A stretch of DNA of 64,000 bases from Methanobrevibacter millerae (GTDB lineage: Archaea > Methanobacteriota > Methanobacteria > Methanobacteriales > Methanobacteriaceae): positions 1 to 64,000 of the forward strand of contig SUTF01000007.1 in the NCBI GenBank assembly GCA_015063005.1, written 5' to 3'. Positions 50,101 to 58,606 of the stretch are shown here, piece by piece. The stretch's first letter is position 1. Every line of letters starts with the position of its first letter. Both the position numbers and the translations under genes were made by a program. The notes below the pieces were generated by a model. It ran no database searches. It had not been told where the DNA came from and was given only the letters and a program-made list of their open reading frames with translations.

Positions 50101-51358
50101 TGTATTTGCCGCCAGTTCTCAGGCTGGTGAAGGAAACATTATTTTCAATGACAATATCACATATTCTAATGTTTGGAATGGAACCAGCAGCAGTTTAAAT
50201 TACCTTGCAGTTGATATTACTGATTCCATTGAGGATGAAAATGTCATTTACTTCCAAGCTACAGGATCAACTATATTGGCATTACAAAATATCATAGTTT
50301 TAGAATTTGAAAATAGTATTGTGAATTTAACCGCTCCTAATGTTGAAAAATATTATGGTGGTTCTGAAAGATTCTATGCTTATTTAGTTGATTATAAAGG
50401 TAATCCAATCACTAATGCTACTGTTACTATAGAAATAAATGGAGTTACCTACACTAAACAGACTGATGAAAATGGAAGTGCTTCCATTGCTTTAGGTTTG
50501 CCTGTTGGTGATTATAATGTAACTGTAGGATTTAATGGAAGTGATGAGTATGATGCTGCTCAGGTATTTTCTAACGTAACTATCAATACTACTGTAAACG
50601 GTACTGATATCGTTAAAGTGTTCAGAAATGCAACCCAGTATTATGCAACATTCCGTGACGGTGAAGGAAACTACTTAACTAATGGAACTGATGTTAGATT
50701 CAACATCAATGGTGTAATGTATGACCGTAAAGTATCTGGTGATGAAGGTTTAGCTAGATTAAATATTAATTTGGAAGCAGGTGACTACATTATCACTGCA
50801 ATAAACATTAAGACTGGTGAAATGTCTTCAAATAATATTACTGTTATTTCAAGATTAATAGAAAATAAAAACATTACTAAATACTACAGAAACGGTACAC
50901 AATACACAGTTAAAGTAATTGGCGATGACGGAAACCCTGTTGGTGCTGGTGAAAACGTAACATTCAACATAAATGGTGTATTCTATACACGCCAAACCAA
51001 TGAAAGCGGTATTGCGAAACTCAATATTAACTTAGAACCTGGCAATTATGTAATTACTGCTGAATACAAGGAATGTAGAGTATCCAATAATATTGAAGTA
51101 CTTCCTGTATTGTCTGCTAGCGATTTAACAAAAACATATGGAACTCCAGACCAATTTGTGGCAACATTGCTTGATGGTCAAGGAAACCCGTACTCAGATC
51201 AAATCATTAATTTCAACATCAATGGTGTATTCTATAATAGAACTACTGATGGTGAAGGACATGCAAAATTAAACATTAATTTAATGCCTGGTGAATACAT
51301 CATCACTTCAATGTACAATGGATGCAATATCGCAAACACAGTTAAAGTAAACTCATAG
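47177..51358 (+). CDS. Secreted DUF3344 adhesin-like protein
   Basis: A 1393-residue extracellular protein. The signal peptide runs to about residue 28 (LKNGLFICTFFLFLIMISSGTVFA). Three DUF3344-like blocks follow (about 45-300, 425-670, 800-1045), interleaved with CARDB-like domains (ITPPYANTVFAGVNNTLTVKV). Two of the blocks are an almost exact 374-residue duplication. The C-terminus has four Ig-like repeats (FNINGVFYTRQTNESGIAKLNINLEPGNYVITA). No C-terminal membrane helix is seen, so attachment must be by another route. AGGAGGT precedes the ATG. Location next to the chelatase gene and a shared operator suggest joint work, perhaps ligand capture (inference). Confidence 0.88.
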   Translation: MMKLKNGLFICTFFLFLIMISSGTVFAEDSAVPLVDSGEVSGGVEISSVNPFTSKSSELVYTVPDNISEIKSVNVVVSSYSGSGAPTYGLTTNISLKANNETSLLEYANLTYSESTANDPVIYPITNNTSKQYSDYQSLFDITDKVKGLSSGDTITISVNNTALEGYQFDGRIKLIALIFAYDDNDNDKITYWLNVGQAWTKGTLTTIFNTKDFNDDYDDVTLESIALSSSDATYMLNGELLLEPTQEQGSYYIYDVWNITDSFQVTNDTNFTYTSSKASTYASYKAAVQLLKITTLEKYSISATITPPYANTVFAGVNNTLTVKVTNGNKDFNGTVVLLADGKEVASSDLAINANSESTLTFIDPTIRPIDETTVNGADNKLVNYTLCIIDDGDNILNDTNASYKVLYNGNLGKDFAYPASNATVNRVYNITGDVVILTQDVSAYAGTGVTSRESTFDVSADDVSEALLYVSYNWDKIASGDFNTWNITFNGVAIAPIASYRDQSNLGNYGKYGYGLVVYNVTDLVESGNNTLLLNKTSGGCAVYPASLVLLTENETAETYKVVYIAENADLLSKPVNIESGSYTFMDVDTKDLINSTLIVFAASSQAGEGNIIVNNNTFENVWNGTSSSCDVFETDITDIVKNGNEIYFQATGSTILALPTIIICEKAMEPYAISAIITPPYANTVFAGVNNTLTVKVTNGNKDFNGTVVLLADGKEVAFSDLAINANSESTLTFIDPTIRPIDETTVNGANNTKANYTILIVDKYENTLNSTNASYNVLYNGNLGKDFAYPASNATVNRVYQISGDVVILTQDVSAYAGTGVTSRESTFDVSADDVSEALLYVSYNWDKIASGDFNTWNITFNGVAIAPIASYRDQSNLGNYGKYGYGLVVYNVTDLVESGNNTLLLNKTSGGCAVYPASLVLLTENETAETYKVVYIAENADLLSKPVNIESGSYTFMDVDAENAINSTLYVFAASSQAGEGNIIFNDNITYSNVWNGTSSSLNYLAVDITDSIEDENVIYFQATGSTILALQNIIVLEFENSIVNLTAPNVEKYYGGSERFYAYLVDYKGNPITNATVTIEINGVTYTKQTDENGSASIALGLPVGDYNVTVGFNGSDEYDAAQVFSNVTINTTVNGTDIVKVFRNATQYYATFRDGEGNYLTNGTDVRFNINGVMYDRKVSGDEGLARLNINLEAGDYIITAINIKTGEMSSNNITVISRLIENKNITKYYRNGTQYTVKVIGDDGNPVGAGENVTFNINGVFYTRQTNESGIAKLNINLEPGNYVITAEYKECRVSNNIEVLPVLSASDLTKTYGTPDQFVATLLDGQGNPYSDQIINFNINGVFYNRTTDGEGHAKLNINLMPGEYIITSMYNGCNIANTVKVNS
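48101..50344 (+). repeat. Two-copy 1122-bp tandem duplication inside the adhesin-like gene
   Basis: Sequence from 48101 recurs 1122 nt (374 codons) later from 49223. The core (about 48400-48920 versus 49522-50042) is near-identical even at silent sites, while the flanks have diverged. This is the pattern expected from recent gene conversion between the two copies. Confidence 0.9.
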
Positions 51359-51390
51359 AGGTTCAACACCTCTATTTATTTTATTTTTTT
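51355..51390 (+). terminator. Terminator after the DUF3344 adhesin-like gene
   Basis: Stem ATAGAGGT / ACCTCTAT (8 bp) spanning the stop codon, followed by T-rich sequence to about 51390. Confidence 0.78.
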
Positions 51391-51405
51391 GATTCTATTT
51401 TTTTA

Positions 51406-51450
51406 AAAGTAATACTTTAATGCCCTTTTTTACTTATTTAGTAATACTTT
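51406..51450 (+). promoter_or_regulatory. Paired operator before the CobN-like gene
   Basis: Perfect AAAGTAATACTTT (51406-51418) and TTAGTAATACTTT (51438-51450), again exactly 32 nt apart. A TATA-like TTAAATATATTAA begins at 51453. Confidence 0.78.
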
Positions 51451-51487
51451 AATTAAATATATTAATAATAATATTCATTATATTAAT

Positions 51488-54400
51488 TTGAAAAGAATTT
51501 ATTTTATTATTCTTTTCAAAGGAGGTTTTAAAATAATTAAGAGTAATTTTAATACTTTTAATTTCAAAAATATAGCCATTATAACTATATTATTTGTTTT
51601 GTTTGCATGTTCATTGAACACAACATTTGCTATGGATAATGATACAATTATTCAGGCTGATGAGTTAAATTGTTTAAATCAGGGATATGATAAAACAATG
51701 TTGCTTATCAGTGATAATGCTGGAACAAATATTCTTGATTCAGCAGCAAATGAGGTGTTGGATAATTATTCTAATATAAATATTCAAGTTAGAAGTTCTA
51801 GTCAGATTTCTACAATGAATGAAGATGAATTATATAATTTGGTTAAAAAAAGTGATATTGTAATTGCTAACTGGTTAACTACTGATGCAGATTCAGTATT
51901 TACTAATTTATTAATTAAATATCCTAATCTTTCAAATAAAGAAATGTTTTTAATACTGGAAACATCATCATCTTCACAACTTAAGACATTTAATTTAGTT
52001 AAAAATTCAACTATAAATTTTAATAAAGTCTTTGATGATGAAATGTTAACGGCTGATTTTTTAAATGAATATTTCCAAAAAACAAAAAGAGGCCAATCAT
52101 ACTCATCAGTTTATGATTATCTTATTAATGGCAATGGAAATAATGTGAATTCTCTATTTAATCAGGCAGTTTTATATAAAAATTGCAATGATAAGGAAAA
52201 TCAGATTAATCAAATATTGTGGGCATTGAATATATGTGGCATTAATACGCAATATAATGCTCCCCTATTTCATGAATCTTATCAGTATGGATTATATAGG
52301 GATAGATATATGACATTGGATGAATATAAAAAGCTCTATTTTAATCCATCAAATAGATTCACAGTCGGATTACTTGAAAGTAATATGTATGTATCCAGTG
52401 CATCATTAGAGCCATACTATTCATTAATAAAATCATTGGAATCAAAAGGAATCAATGTTATTCCTGTAGTTGCTGCAGGAGGTTCTGATGATCAATTAAA
52501 AGTAATGATTGAATATTTCACCAATGCACCAAACTATGAATCCTTTTTAGAAAACTCCTCAAAATATGAAAGTTATGTTGATGCAATAATATCCATGCCT
52601 GCTTATGGTATTGGAGGAACATTGTTTGACAGGGTAACTGAATATTTTGAAACCTCTGGAGTACCTGTTTTCAGAGCAGTTCATTCTGACTATGTAAGTA
52701 ATGAAGAATGGGAATTAAGTACTACTGGTCTTCCAGGTAATAGAAGTGATAAATGGTGGCATGTTGCTATTGGTGAGGCACAGGGTATAATTGAAGCTAC
52801 TTTTGTTGGCGGAGTTACCCATGAGATATCCAATAAGACAGGTGCTCAACGTTCAGGATATAAATCTCATGATATAAACATTGATTTGTTCACTGACCGC
52901 ATTTCATCTTGGATTAACTTAAAATATATGGATAATGGTGATAAAAAAATTTCATTAATTTATTATAATTATCCTCCTGGAAAGCAAAATATTGGCTCAA
53001 GTTATCTGGATGCTATTACCAGTATTTATAATCTTTTATTAACTTTAAAATCAGAAGGTTATGATGTTGGTGAACTGCCGGATAATTCAAGTCAATTGGA
53101 AGACATGATTATTCAATGTGGTATTAATGTTGCTACATGGGCTCCCGGTGAACTAGAAAAGTTAGCTAACAGGTCTAATGTGGTTTTACTTCCAGTTAGT
53201 GAATATTTGGATTGGTTCAATAATTTGGAACCTATATCAAAATTACAAGTTGTTGAAGGGCCAGTTGCTTATATAGGTGAATTATCAAGAAATGCAATAG
53301 CTATTAATTATATTTCTCCAATGGATGAACGTTTGTCCGACTGGTATAGTGAAGTTATAGCATTGCTTCCAGATAATTATACTTCAAAAGCGATTCCTAT
53401 TTTAGATAATATAATCTCCTCCCTTAAACAATATTTAAAAACAGGCCTTGAATCAGACTATGATGTTTTTTTAATGTATAAGAAACAGTGGGCTGAGTTG
53501 GATGTACCTGGTTTAAATGGATGGGGAGATGCGCCTGGAAGCATCATGACCATTGAGAGAAATGGAACAATGTACTTTGTAATTCCTGGTTTGACATTCG
53601 GTAATGTATTTGTTGCTCCTGAACCTCAAAGAGGTTGGGAAGCAGATTCTGATGCACTATATCACAGTACTGCTGTTGCTCCGACTCATCAGTATTTGGC
53701 CGCATATTATTATTTCCAACAATATCACTCTGATGCGATGGTGTTTGTTGGAAGACATGCGACTCATGAATGGTTGCCGGGTAAAGAAGTTTTATTGTCT
53801 TCAACAGATTATGGTTCTATTGTTGTTGGCAAAACTCCGCAGATTTATTTCTATATTTCTGATGGTCTTGGTGAAGGTATACAGGCAAAAAGAAGAGGTT
53901 TTGCAGTAATGATTTCTCATCTCACTTCTCCTTTAGCCTACACTCAACTTTATGGAAATTTGACTTCTTTAGCTAATATGATTAATGAATATGAAAATGC
54001 ATTAAATCAAAGTTCAAAGGATATGCTCATATCTGAAATTAGACATATTGTTGAAGTTAATAACTATGTTCATTCTATGGGAATAACTGATGAATCATTT
54101 AATAATTTATCTGATAAACAGTTAATTTCCACAGTTGATGATTTCATTAAATCAATACAAAATGAATTATATACTTGGGGGCTACATGCAATAGGTCAGA
54201 ACTGGACTGATAAGGACATAGGATTATCTGTATCAACAGCTTTATCCCAACAATTTACTTATAATGGTGTTTCTACATCATTATATGATGAAATTGCAAA
54301 AATCAAATATTCTAAAAACTATGATGAACTCAATTCCCTTCAAAGAAATGAAGTTATGAATTTATCTGTTGATGTAGTAATCTCTTTGATTTATTATTCC

Positions 54401-56548
54401 AGTAATGAAGTATCTCAAGTACTTGGAATTAATTCAACAAGCTTTGTTGCAGCTTTGGACTATGCTAAATTATTTATCTCTTTAATTCAACTTTCCTGTA
54501 ATAAAGAAATAGATTCATTTGTTGATGCATTGAATGGAAAATATCTATCTCCAGGTCCTGCAGGCGATGTGTTAGATATTAACTCTTTGCCTACTGGAGG
54601 TAATTTCTTCCATGACCAATCACAAGAACTTCCTACTGCTGAAGCTTATGGATATGGAAGGATATTGACATTACTGGCTTTGGAAGGTTTAACCGATGAT
54701 ACTGAAAAGCTAGTGATGGGGATTTGGTGTGTTGAAACTGCAAGAGATGATGGTGCATTAATATCTGTTGTATTGTATATGCTTGGAATGGAACCTGTTT
54801 ATTCTTCATCACCTAGTGCTGGTGGATATAAACATGCTGAAATTGATGATGACCATGATGATCATGAACATGATGAAGAGGTTAGTGTTGGAACAAAGAC
54901 TAACTTATTACCTAAATATATCAATTTGGATGATTTAACACGTCCTGAGGGATGGGCTAAAAAAAGAATTGATGTAACTGTCATTACCAGTGGTAATTTT
55001 AGGGATTTATATTCAACACAAGCTATTATGATGGATAATGCGTTTAGAGTTGCATTGGCAAGATCTTATTTCACTATCCTGAATGACAATGATTTAAAAG
55101 AAAACAAATATTACAAAGATATTGAAGAGGGATTAAATCATGTTGTGTCAAGTGTTGATTATTATGGTGTAGGTAGGGAATCATTTGAGCAAAATAATGT
55201 TGCAAAACATTGGATAAGTGATTTCTTATATTATAAAGAATTGGGATATAATACTACTTATGCTGCTGAATGTGCAATAACTCGTATTTTTGCACCTCCT
55301 AACGGTGATTATGGTGCTGGAATAGCTAAATCCGTATCTTTAAGTTGGACTTGGAATGACACTGATGAATTATCAGATTTCTATTTGGGCAGAATGGGTA
55401 ATATGTACTCCAAATATTATTGGGGCGAAACAAATCCATTAGTATTTGCTAGAGCTTTGAACAATACTAATGATTTGATTGTTAGCCGTAATACCAATGT
55501 TTATGGTGTTTTGGACAATGATGATTTCTTTGATTATTGGGGTGGACTTTCAATGACGATGGCTTATGTGAATGGAAATACTCCAAAAATGAATGTATTG
55601 ATGTATGGTAACAAAAATACTCCATATACTACTTCCATAGAACAAGCTATTGCAAAAGAAATTCTCACTAGATACTCAAATCCTGATTGGATATCTGGAA
55701 TGATGCAGGAAGGTTACAGCGGTGCCAGATATATTTCTAATAAATTTTTGACCGATTTGCTTGGTTGGTCTGTAACTAGACCTGAAGCTGTTTCAAATTA
55801 TATGTGGGATGATGCATATAATGTTTATTTCAATGATAAATATGGTATTGGTGTTTCTGATTGGTTAAAAACTGGAAATAATAATTATGCATTTATTTCT
55901 TCAGCAGGTACATTGTTAACTGCAGCTTATGAAGGCTATTGGCAAACAGATTCACAAACTTTGTCTAATGTTGCTAATCAATGGGCTCAGGCAGTAATTA
56001 CTAATGGTGTTGCATGTTGTGATTGTAGTTGTGGTAATATAGCTATGATGCAATGGGCTGTTGATTTTATCAACCCTGACTTGCTTGCAAGATTTGCAGA
56101 CCAAATTTTCCAGGCAACTAACCATAATTTCTTCAATCCCGCCAATTTCCAAAACAATCCAAACAGTGATACTGCTGATGGTAGTGAAAATGAAAATACT
56201 GGTATTAATACTACAAATGCAGATGTAATATCTAATTCTACTTCATCAACTTTAAAATCTGATAGCAGAACATCCGGTTCAAGTAATGGTGAAATTGCAG
56301 TTGGCGTTGGTGAAACTTCATCACAACGTAATACAGCTTCCAGTTCATCTGAGATTAATAGTGATGAAAATCAGGGTGATACGGGTGCAGATTCATCTTC
56401 AAAAAGTTATGAAATAGAGAAATCCGTTTCAAGTAGTAGTACAACAACGGAAAAGTCAATGTCTATCCAATTAATAATATGTGCAATTGTTTTAGTTGGA
56501 ATTTTTGCAATTGGCTATTTTAGAAATAGAAATAAAGAAGAATATTAG
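51488..56548 (+). CDS. Extracellular membrane-anchored CobN-like chelatase (HmuS-like)
   Basis: A 1686-residue protein of the CobN/magnesium-chelatase large-subunit family, but secreted. A signal peptide (IAIITILFVLFACSLNTTFA) is followed by a large CobN-type body (about 200-1540, e.g. EPQRGWEADSDALYHSTAVAPTHQYLAAYYYF and GRHATHEWLPGKE). A Ser/Thr/Asn-rich stalk (about 1560-1655), one membrane helix and a basic tail end the protein. An acidic His-rich loop HAEIDDDHDDHEHDEE lies near residue 1116. Cytoplasmic CobN inserts cobalt; an outside enzyme more likely removes or binds metal from tetrapyrroles, as reported from memory for Bacteroidetes HmuS. The start is uncertain: the TTG used lacks a ribosome site, while GGAGG at 51521-51525 points to ATA (51533) or ATT (51536). 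Confidence 0.85.
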   Translation: MKRIYFIILFKGGFKIIKSNFNTFNFKNIAIITILFVLFACSLNTTFAMDNDTIIQADELNCLNQGYDKTMLLISDNAGTNILDSAANEVLDNYSNINIQVRSSSQISTMNEDELYNLVKKSDIVIANWLTTDADSVFTNLLIKYPNLSNKEMFLILETSSSSQLKTFNLVKNSTINFNKVFDDEMLTADFLNEYFQKTKRGQSYSSVYDYLINGNGNNVNSLFNQAVLYKNCNDKENQINQILWALNICGINTQYNAPLFHESYQYGLYRDRYMTLDEYKKLYFNPSNRFTVGLLESNMYVSSASLEPYYSLIKSLESKGINVIPVVAAGGSDDQLKVMIEYFTNAPNYESFLENSSKYESYVDAIISMPAYGIGGTLFDRVTEYFETSGVPVFRAVHSDYVSNEEWELSTTGLPGNRSDKWWHVAIGEAQGIIEATFVGGVTHEISNKTGAQRSGYKSHDINIDLFTDRISSWINLKYMDNGDKKISLIYYNYPPGKQNIGSSYLDAITSIYNLLLTLKSEGYDVGELPDNSSQLEDMIIQCGINVATWAPGELEKLANRSNVVLLPVSEYLDWFNNLEPISKLQVVEGPVAYIGELSRNAIAINYISPMDERLSDWYSEVIALLPDNYTSKAIPILDNIISSLKQYLKTGLESDYDVFLMYKKQWAELDVPGLNGWGDAPGSIMTIERNGTMYFVIPGLTFGNVFVAPEPQRGWEADSDALYHSTAVAPTHQYLAAYYYFQQYHSDAMVFVGRHATHEWLPGKEVLLSSTDYGSIVVGKTPQIYFYISDGLGEGIQAKRRGFAVMISHLTSPLAYTQLYGNLTSLANMINEYENALNQSSKDMLISEIRHIVEVNNYVHSMGITDESFNNLSDKQLISTVDDFIKSIQNELYTWGLHAIGQNWTDKDIGLSVSTALSQQFTYNGVSTSLYDEIAKIKYSKNYDELNSLQRNEVMNLSVDVVISLIYYSSNEVSQVLGINSTSFVAALDYAKLFISLIQLSCNKEIDSFVDALNGKYLSPGPAGDVLDINSLPTGGNFFHDQSQELPTAEAYGYGRILTLLALEGLTDDTEKLVMGIWCVETARDDGALISVVLYMLGMEPVYSSSPSAGGYKHAEIDDDHDDHEHDEEVSVGTKTNLLPKYINLDDLTRPEGWAKKRIDVTVITSGNFRDLYSTQAIMMDNAFRVALARSYFTILNDNDLKENKYYKDIEEGLNHVVSSVDYYGVGRESFEQNNVAKHWISDFLYYKELGYNTTYAAECAITRIFAPPNGDYGAGIAKSVSLSWTWNDTDELSDFYLGRMGNMYSKYYWGETNPLVFARALNNTNDLIVSRNTNVYGVLDNDDFFDYWGGLSMTMAYVNGNTPKMNVLMYGNKNTPYTTSIEQAIAKEILTRYSNPDWISGMMQEGYSGARYISNKFLTDLLGWSVTRPEAVSNYMWDDAYNVYFNDKYGIGVSDWLKTGNNNYAFISSAGTLLTAAYEGYWQTDSQTLSNVANQWAQAVITNGVACCDCSCGNIAMMQWAVDFINPDLLARFADQIFQATNHNFFNPANFQNNPNSDTADGSENENTGINTTNADVISNSTSSTLKSDSRTSGSSNGEIAVGVGETSSQRNTASSSSEINSDENQGDTGADSSSKSYEIEKSVSSSSTTTEKSMSIQLIICAIVLVGIFAIGYFRNRNKEEY

Positions 56549-56550
56549 AT

Positions 56551-56590
56551 TGAATAACCTAGGTTATTCATTTAATTATTTTTTTTTCAA
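56551..56590 (+). terminator. Terminator after the CobN-like gene
   Basis: A 20-bp perfect palindrome (TGAATAACCT and its complement) at 56551-56570, then a T-rich run. It separates the chelatase transcript from the DUF2162 operon, which has TATA-like TTTATATAG near 56601. Confidence 0.78.
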
Positions 56591-56669
56591 TATGAATTAA
56601 TTTATATAGTTAAAAAAATATATGTATAAAATGTAATTGATTTTTTATTAATTATGGAGAGGATTAAAT

Positions 56670-57380
56670 ATGGATATGATGAGTGTTTTATGGCAATTTG
56701 GTATTTTTGCTGCTATTCTTGTCTTTGGTATAAAAGTGGGATTGGCATCAGGTTTAGCTAATTTGTCAAAAAAATTATTTGCAATTATCTGTATCGGATA
56801 TGGTGGTGGAGTTTTAATAATATCTGCTATCGCATCAATGTATGCAGAACAAATCACTCAAGCTATTTATAGTTATAATTCAATATTCTATATAATCATG
56901 GCATTAATAATGATTATTGCAGGTTTATTCACAATACGTGAATGGAAAGTGCATGATCACAATACAAGTACTGCAACATCCTTAGCTGTTATTGCTCCTT
57001 GTCCATGTTGTTTTGGTTCAATTGTTGCAAGTATTTTGATTGTTGCTCCAACTATTGGCGTAGGTGCTTTTTATTTAAGTTGGTTTGCGGCAGCTGCTTT
57101 AGTGGCTGTAATTGTTATAACCTACTTTGCATCAAATATTATTGTTAAGCATACTAGTAAACCTTATCCTATTATTTTAGGTAACTTTATGTTGCTTTTA
57201 GGTGCTTACTTCTTGCTTTCAGCTATTGTAATTCCAAATATTGCAGGTTCATTAACTAAAGATTTCGGTGGACTTACAATTTCTTCTCCCGGAACTATCT
57301 TAGCTATAGTTGTTATTTTGGTTGCTTTAGTGATTATTGGAGTATTTTTAAACAAAAGAAGTAAAACTCTTTTAGATTAA
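56670..57380 (+). CDS. DUF2162 predicted membrane transporter (HmuT-like)
   Basis: A 236-residue integral membrane protein with about six helices. It has an internal Cys/Pro motif, APCPCCFGSIVASI (about 110-123), and the DUF2162-type helices GIKVGLASGLANLSKKL and ILGNFMLLLGAYFLLSAI. Such proteins are predicted transporters. Order and partners (CobN-like before it, ExbB-like and DUF2149 after it) match, from memory, hmuS-T-U-V. A metal or tetrapyrrole permease is inferred. GGAGAGG precedes the ATG. Confidence 0.8.
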   Translation: MDMMSVLWQFGIFAAILVFGIKVGLASGLANLSKKLFAIICIGYGGGVLIISAIASMYAEQITQAIYSYNSIFYIIMALIMIIAGLFTIREWKVHDHNTSTATSLAVIAPCPCCFGSIVASILIVAPTIGVGAFYLSWFAAAALVAVIVITYFASNIIVKHTSKPYPIILGNFMLLLGAYFLLSAIVIPNIAGSLTKDFGGLTISSPGTILAIVVILVALVIIGVFLNKRSKTLLD

Positions 57381-57399
57381 TTATTATAGGTGATATATA

Positions 57400-58047
57400 A
57401 TGAGTGTAAGTATACCTGGTGGAGAATATTTAACAGGTTCATTAGATGTTATTTCACAAAGTTTAACCATTCCTGTATTGGTTATTCTTTTAGTAATAGT
57501 CATATTTTCTATTATTATATTAGGTGGAGCAATATCTGAATATACTTCAAGAAAAAAGGTTTCAGTTGGAACTATTAGAGATTTAATTTATGATATTAAT
57601 TCAGCTGCTTCAGTGGATGCTCTTAAAAGTGTCATTGAAGGGGCAGAAATCCCAAAATCCCAGAAAAAAGTCTTATTAGAAATTGCAAGTTCTTCTTCTT
57701 TAGATAAAAATTCAAGAGAAGCTTTAGCTCGTAAATTAGTTGAATATGAAGAAGAAAAAATAGATAAAACATTACAAAAAACTGATATTATTACTCGTGT
57801 AGGTCCTACCTTAGGATTGATGGGTACTTTAATCCCTATGGGTCCTGGTCTTGCAGCATTAGGTGCAGGAGATGTAACTACACTTGCTGATTCATTGACT
57901 TTAGCATTCAACACAACAATTGTTGGTATTGGATCCGGTGCTTTATGTTATGTTATCGGTAAAATCAGAAGCGGTTGGTATGACCGTTACTTATCAGATT
58001 TGGATGCTTTATCTGATGCTGTTTTAGATTATATGAATAATCAGTGA
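57400..58047 (+). CDS. MotA/TolQ/ExbB proton-channel family protein
   Basis: A 215-residue proton-channel subunit. A first membrane helix (about 20-45) is followed by a cytoplasmic helical domain (ISEYTSRKKVSVGTIRDLIYDINSA) and two more helices. The conserved TolQ/ExbB signature is RVGPTLGLMGTLIPMGPGLAALGAGD (about 131-156), then TLAFNTTIVGIGSGALCYVIG. It uses the ion gradient to drive a partner; here that would be DUF2149 (ExbD-like), energising uptake. GGTGAT precedes the ATG, and the gene is 19 nt after DUF2162. Confidence 0.92.
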   Translation: MSVSIPGGEYLTGSLDVISQSLTIPVLVILLVIVIFSIIILGGAISEYTSRKKVSVGTIRDLIYDINSAASVDALKSVIEGAEIPKSQKKVLLEIASSSSLDKNSREALARKLVEYEEEKIDKTLQKTDIITRVGPTLGLMGTLIPMGPGLAALGAGDVTTLADSLTLAFNTTIVGIGSGALCYVIGKIRSGWYDRYLSDLDALSDAVLDYMNNQ

Positions 58048-58052
58048 TTTAA

Positions 58053-58391
58053 ATGGTACGTAAAAAACAAAGAAGACGATCTAGTCGTGTTGAAGAAGAT
58101 CCGATGGCAGGTACATCAAACCTTGTTGATGCGATGCTTGTTATAGCTGTTGGTTTTCTTGTCTTTGTAATTATTAGTTGGAATATGCAGGCAATCGTAT
58201 TTAATGAAGATATGACTCCTGAACAAAAGCAACAAGTAATGCAGTCTATTAAAAGTGTATCTGAAGTTAACCAAGGTCAGGAGTTAAACGAGACCCCAGA
58301 CACTTCTAATAGTTCAGGTCAAGGTTATACCGAAATGGGTAAGGTATATAAGGATCCATCGACAGGTAAGCTGATTATGGTAGAGGGTTGA
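58053..58391 (+). CDS. DUF2149 protein, ExbD-like partner
   Basis: A 112-residue single-pass membrane protein. A basic N-terminus (RKKQRRRSSR) precedes DPMAGTSNLVDAMLVIAVGFLVFVIISW, which resembles the ExbD/TolR helix with its key Asp (Asp26 region, NLVDAM). A short extracytoplasmic tail follows. It lies 5 nt after the ExbB-like gene, so the two should form one complex. Its stop codon is in the loop of a terminator hairpin. Confidence 0.85.
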   Translation: MVRKKQRRRSSRVEEDPMAGTSNLVDAMLVIAVGFLVFVIISWNMQAIVFNEDMTPEQKQQVMQSIKSVSEVNQGQELNETPDTSNSSGQGYTEMGKVYKDPSTGKLIMVEG

Positions 58392-58412
58392 GCCTCTACT
58401 TCAAACTTTTTT
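58380..58412 (+). terminator. Terminator after DUF2149 operon
   Basis: Stem GTAGAGG / CCTCTAC with a 6-nt loop, then T7. Confidence 0.75.
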
Positions 58413-58606
58413 TCTATTTTTTATGTAATAAATTTTATATACTTTCAAATACTTATTTTAAATATTGATGTTTTATCAAGATATTTGTAAAAAAAGTTCT
58501 TTATTTGTTTTATTTATTAAACAAGTGAATGTACTTATTAATTATGTTTTAATTACTAATTTATGATTAAAATATATTTATTATTTCAAGATTTAGAGGT
58601 AATGAA

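Noticed and set aside
40111..51450. AAAGTAwTACTTT as a NikR site
   Set aside because: NikR operators known to me have two half-sites with a long spacer; a compact 13-bp palindrome does not fit, so the regulator is left unnamed.
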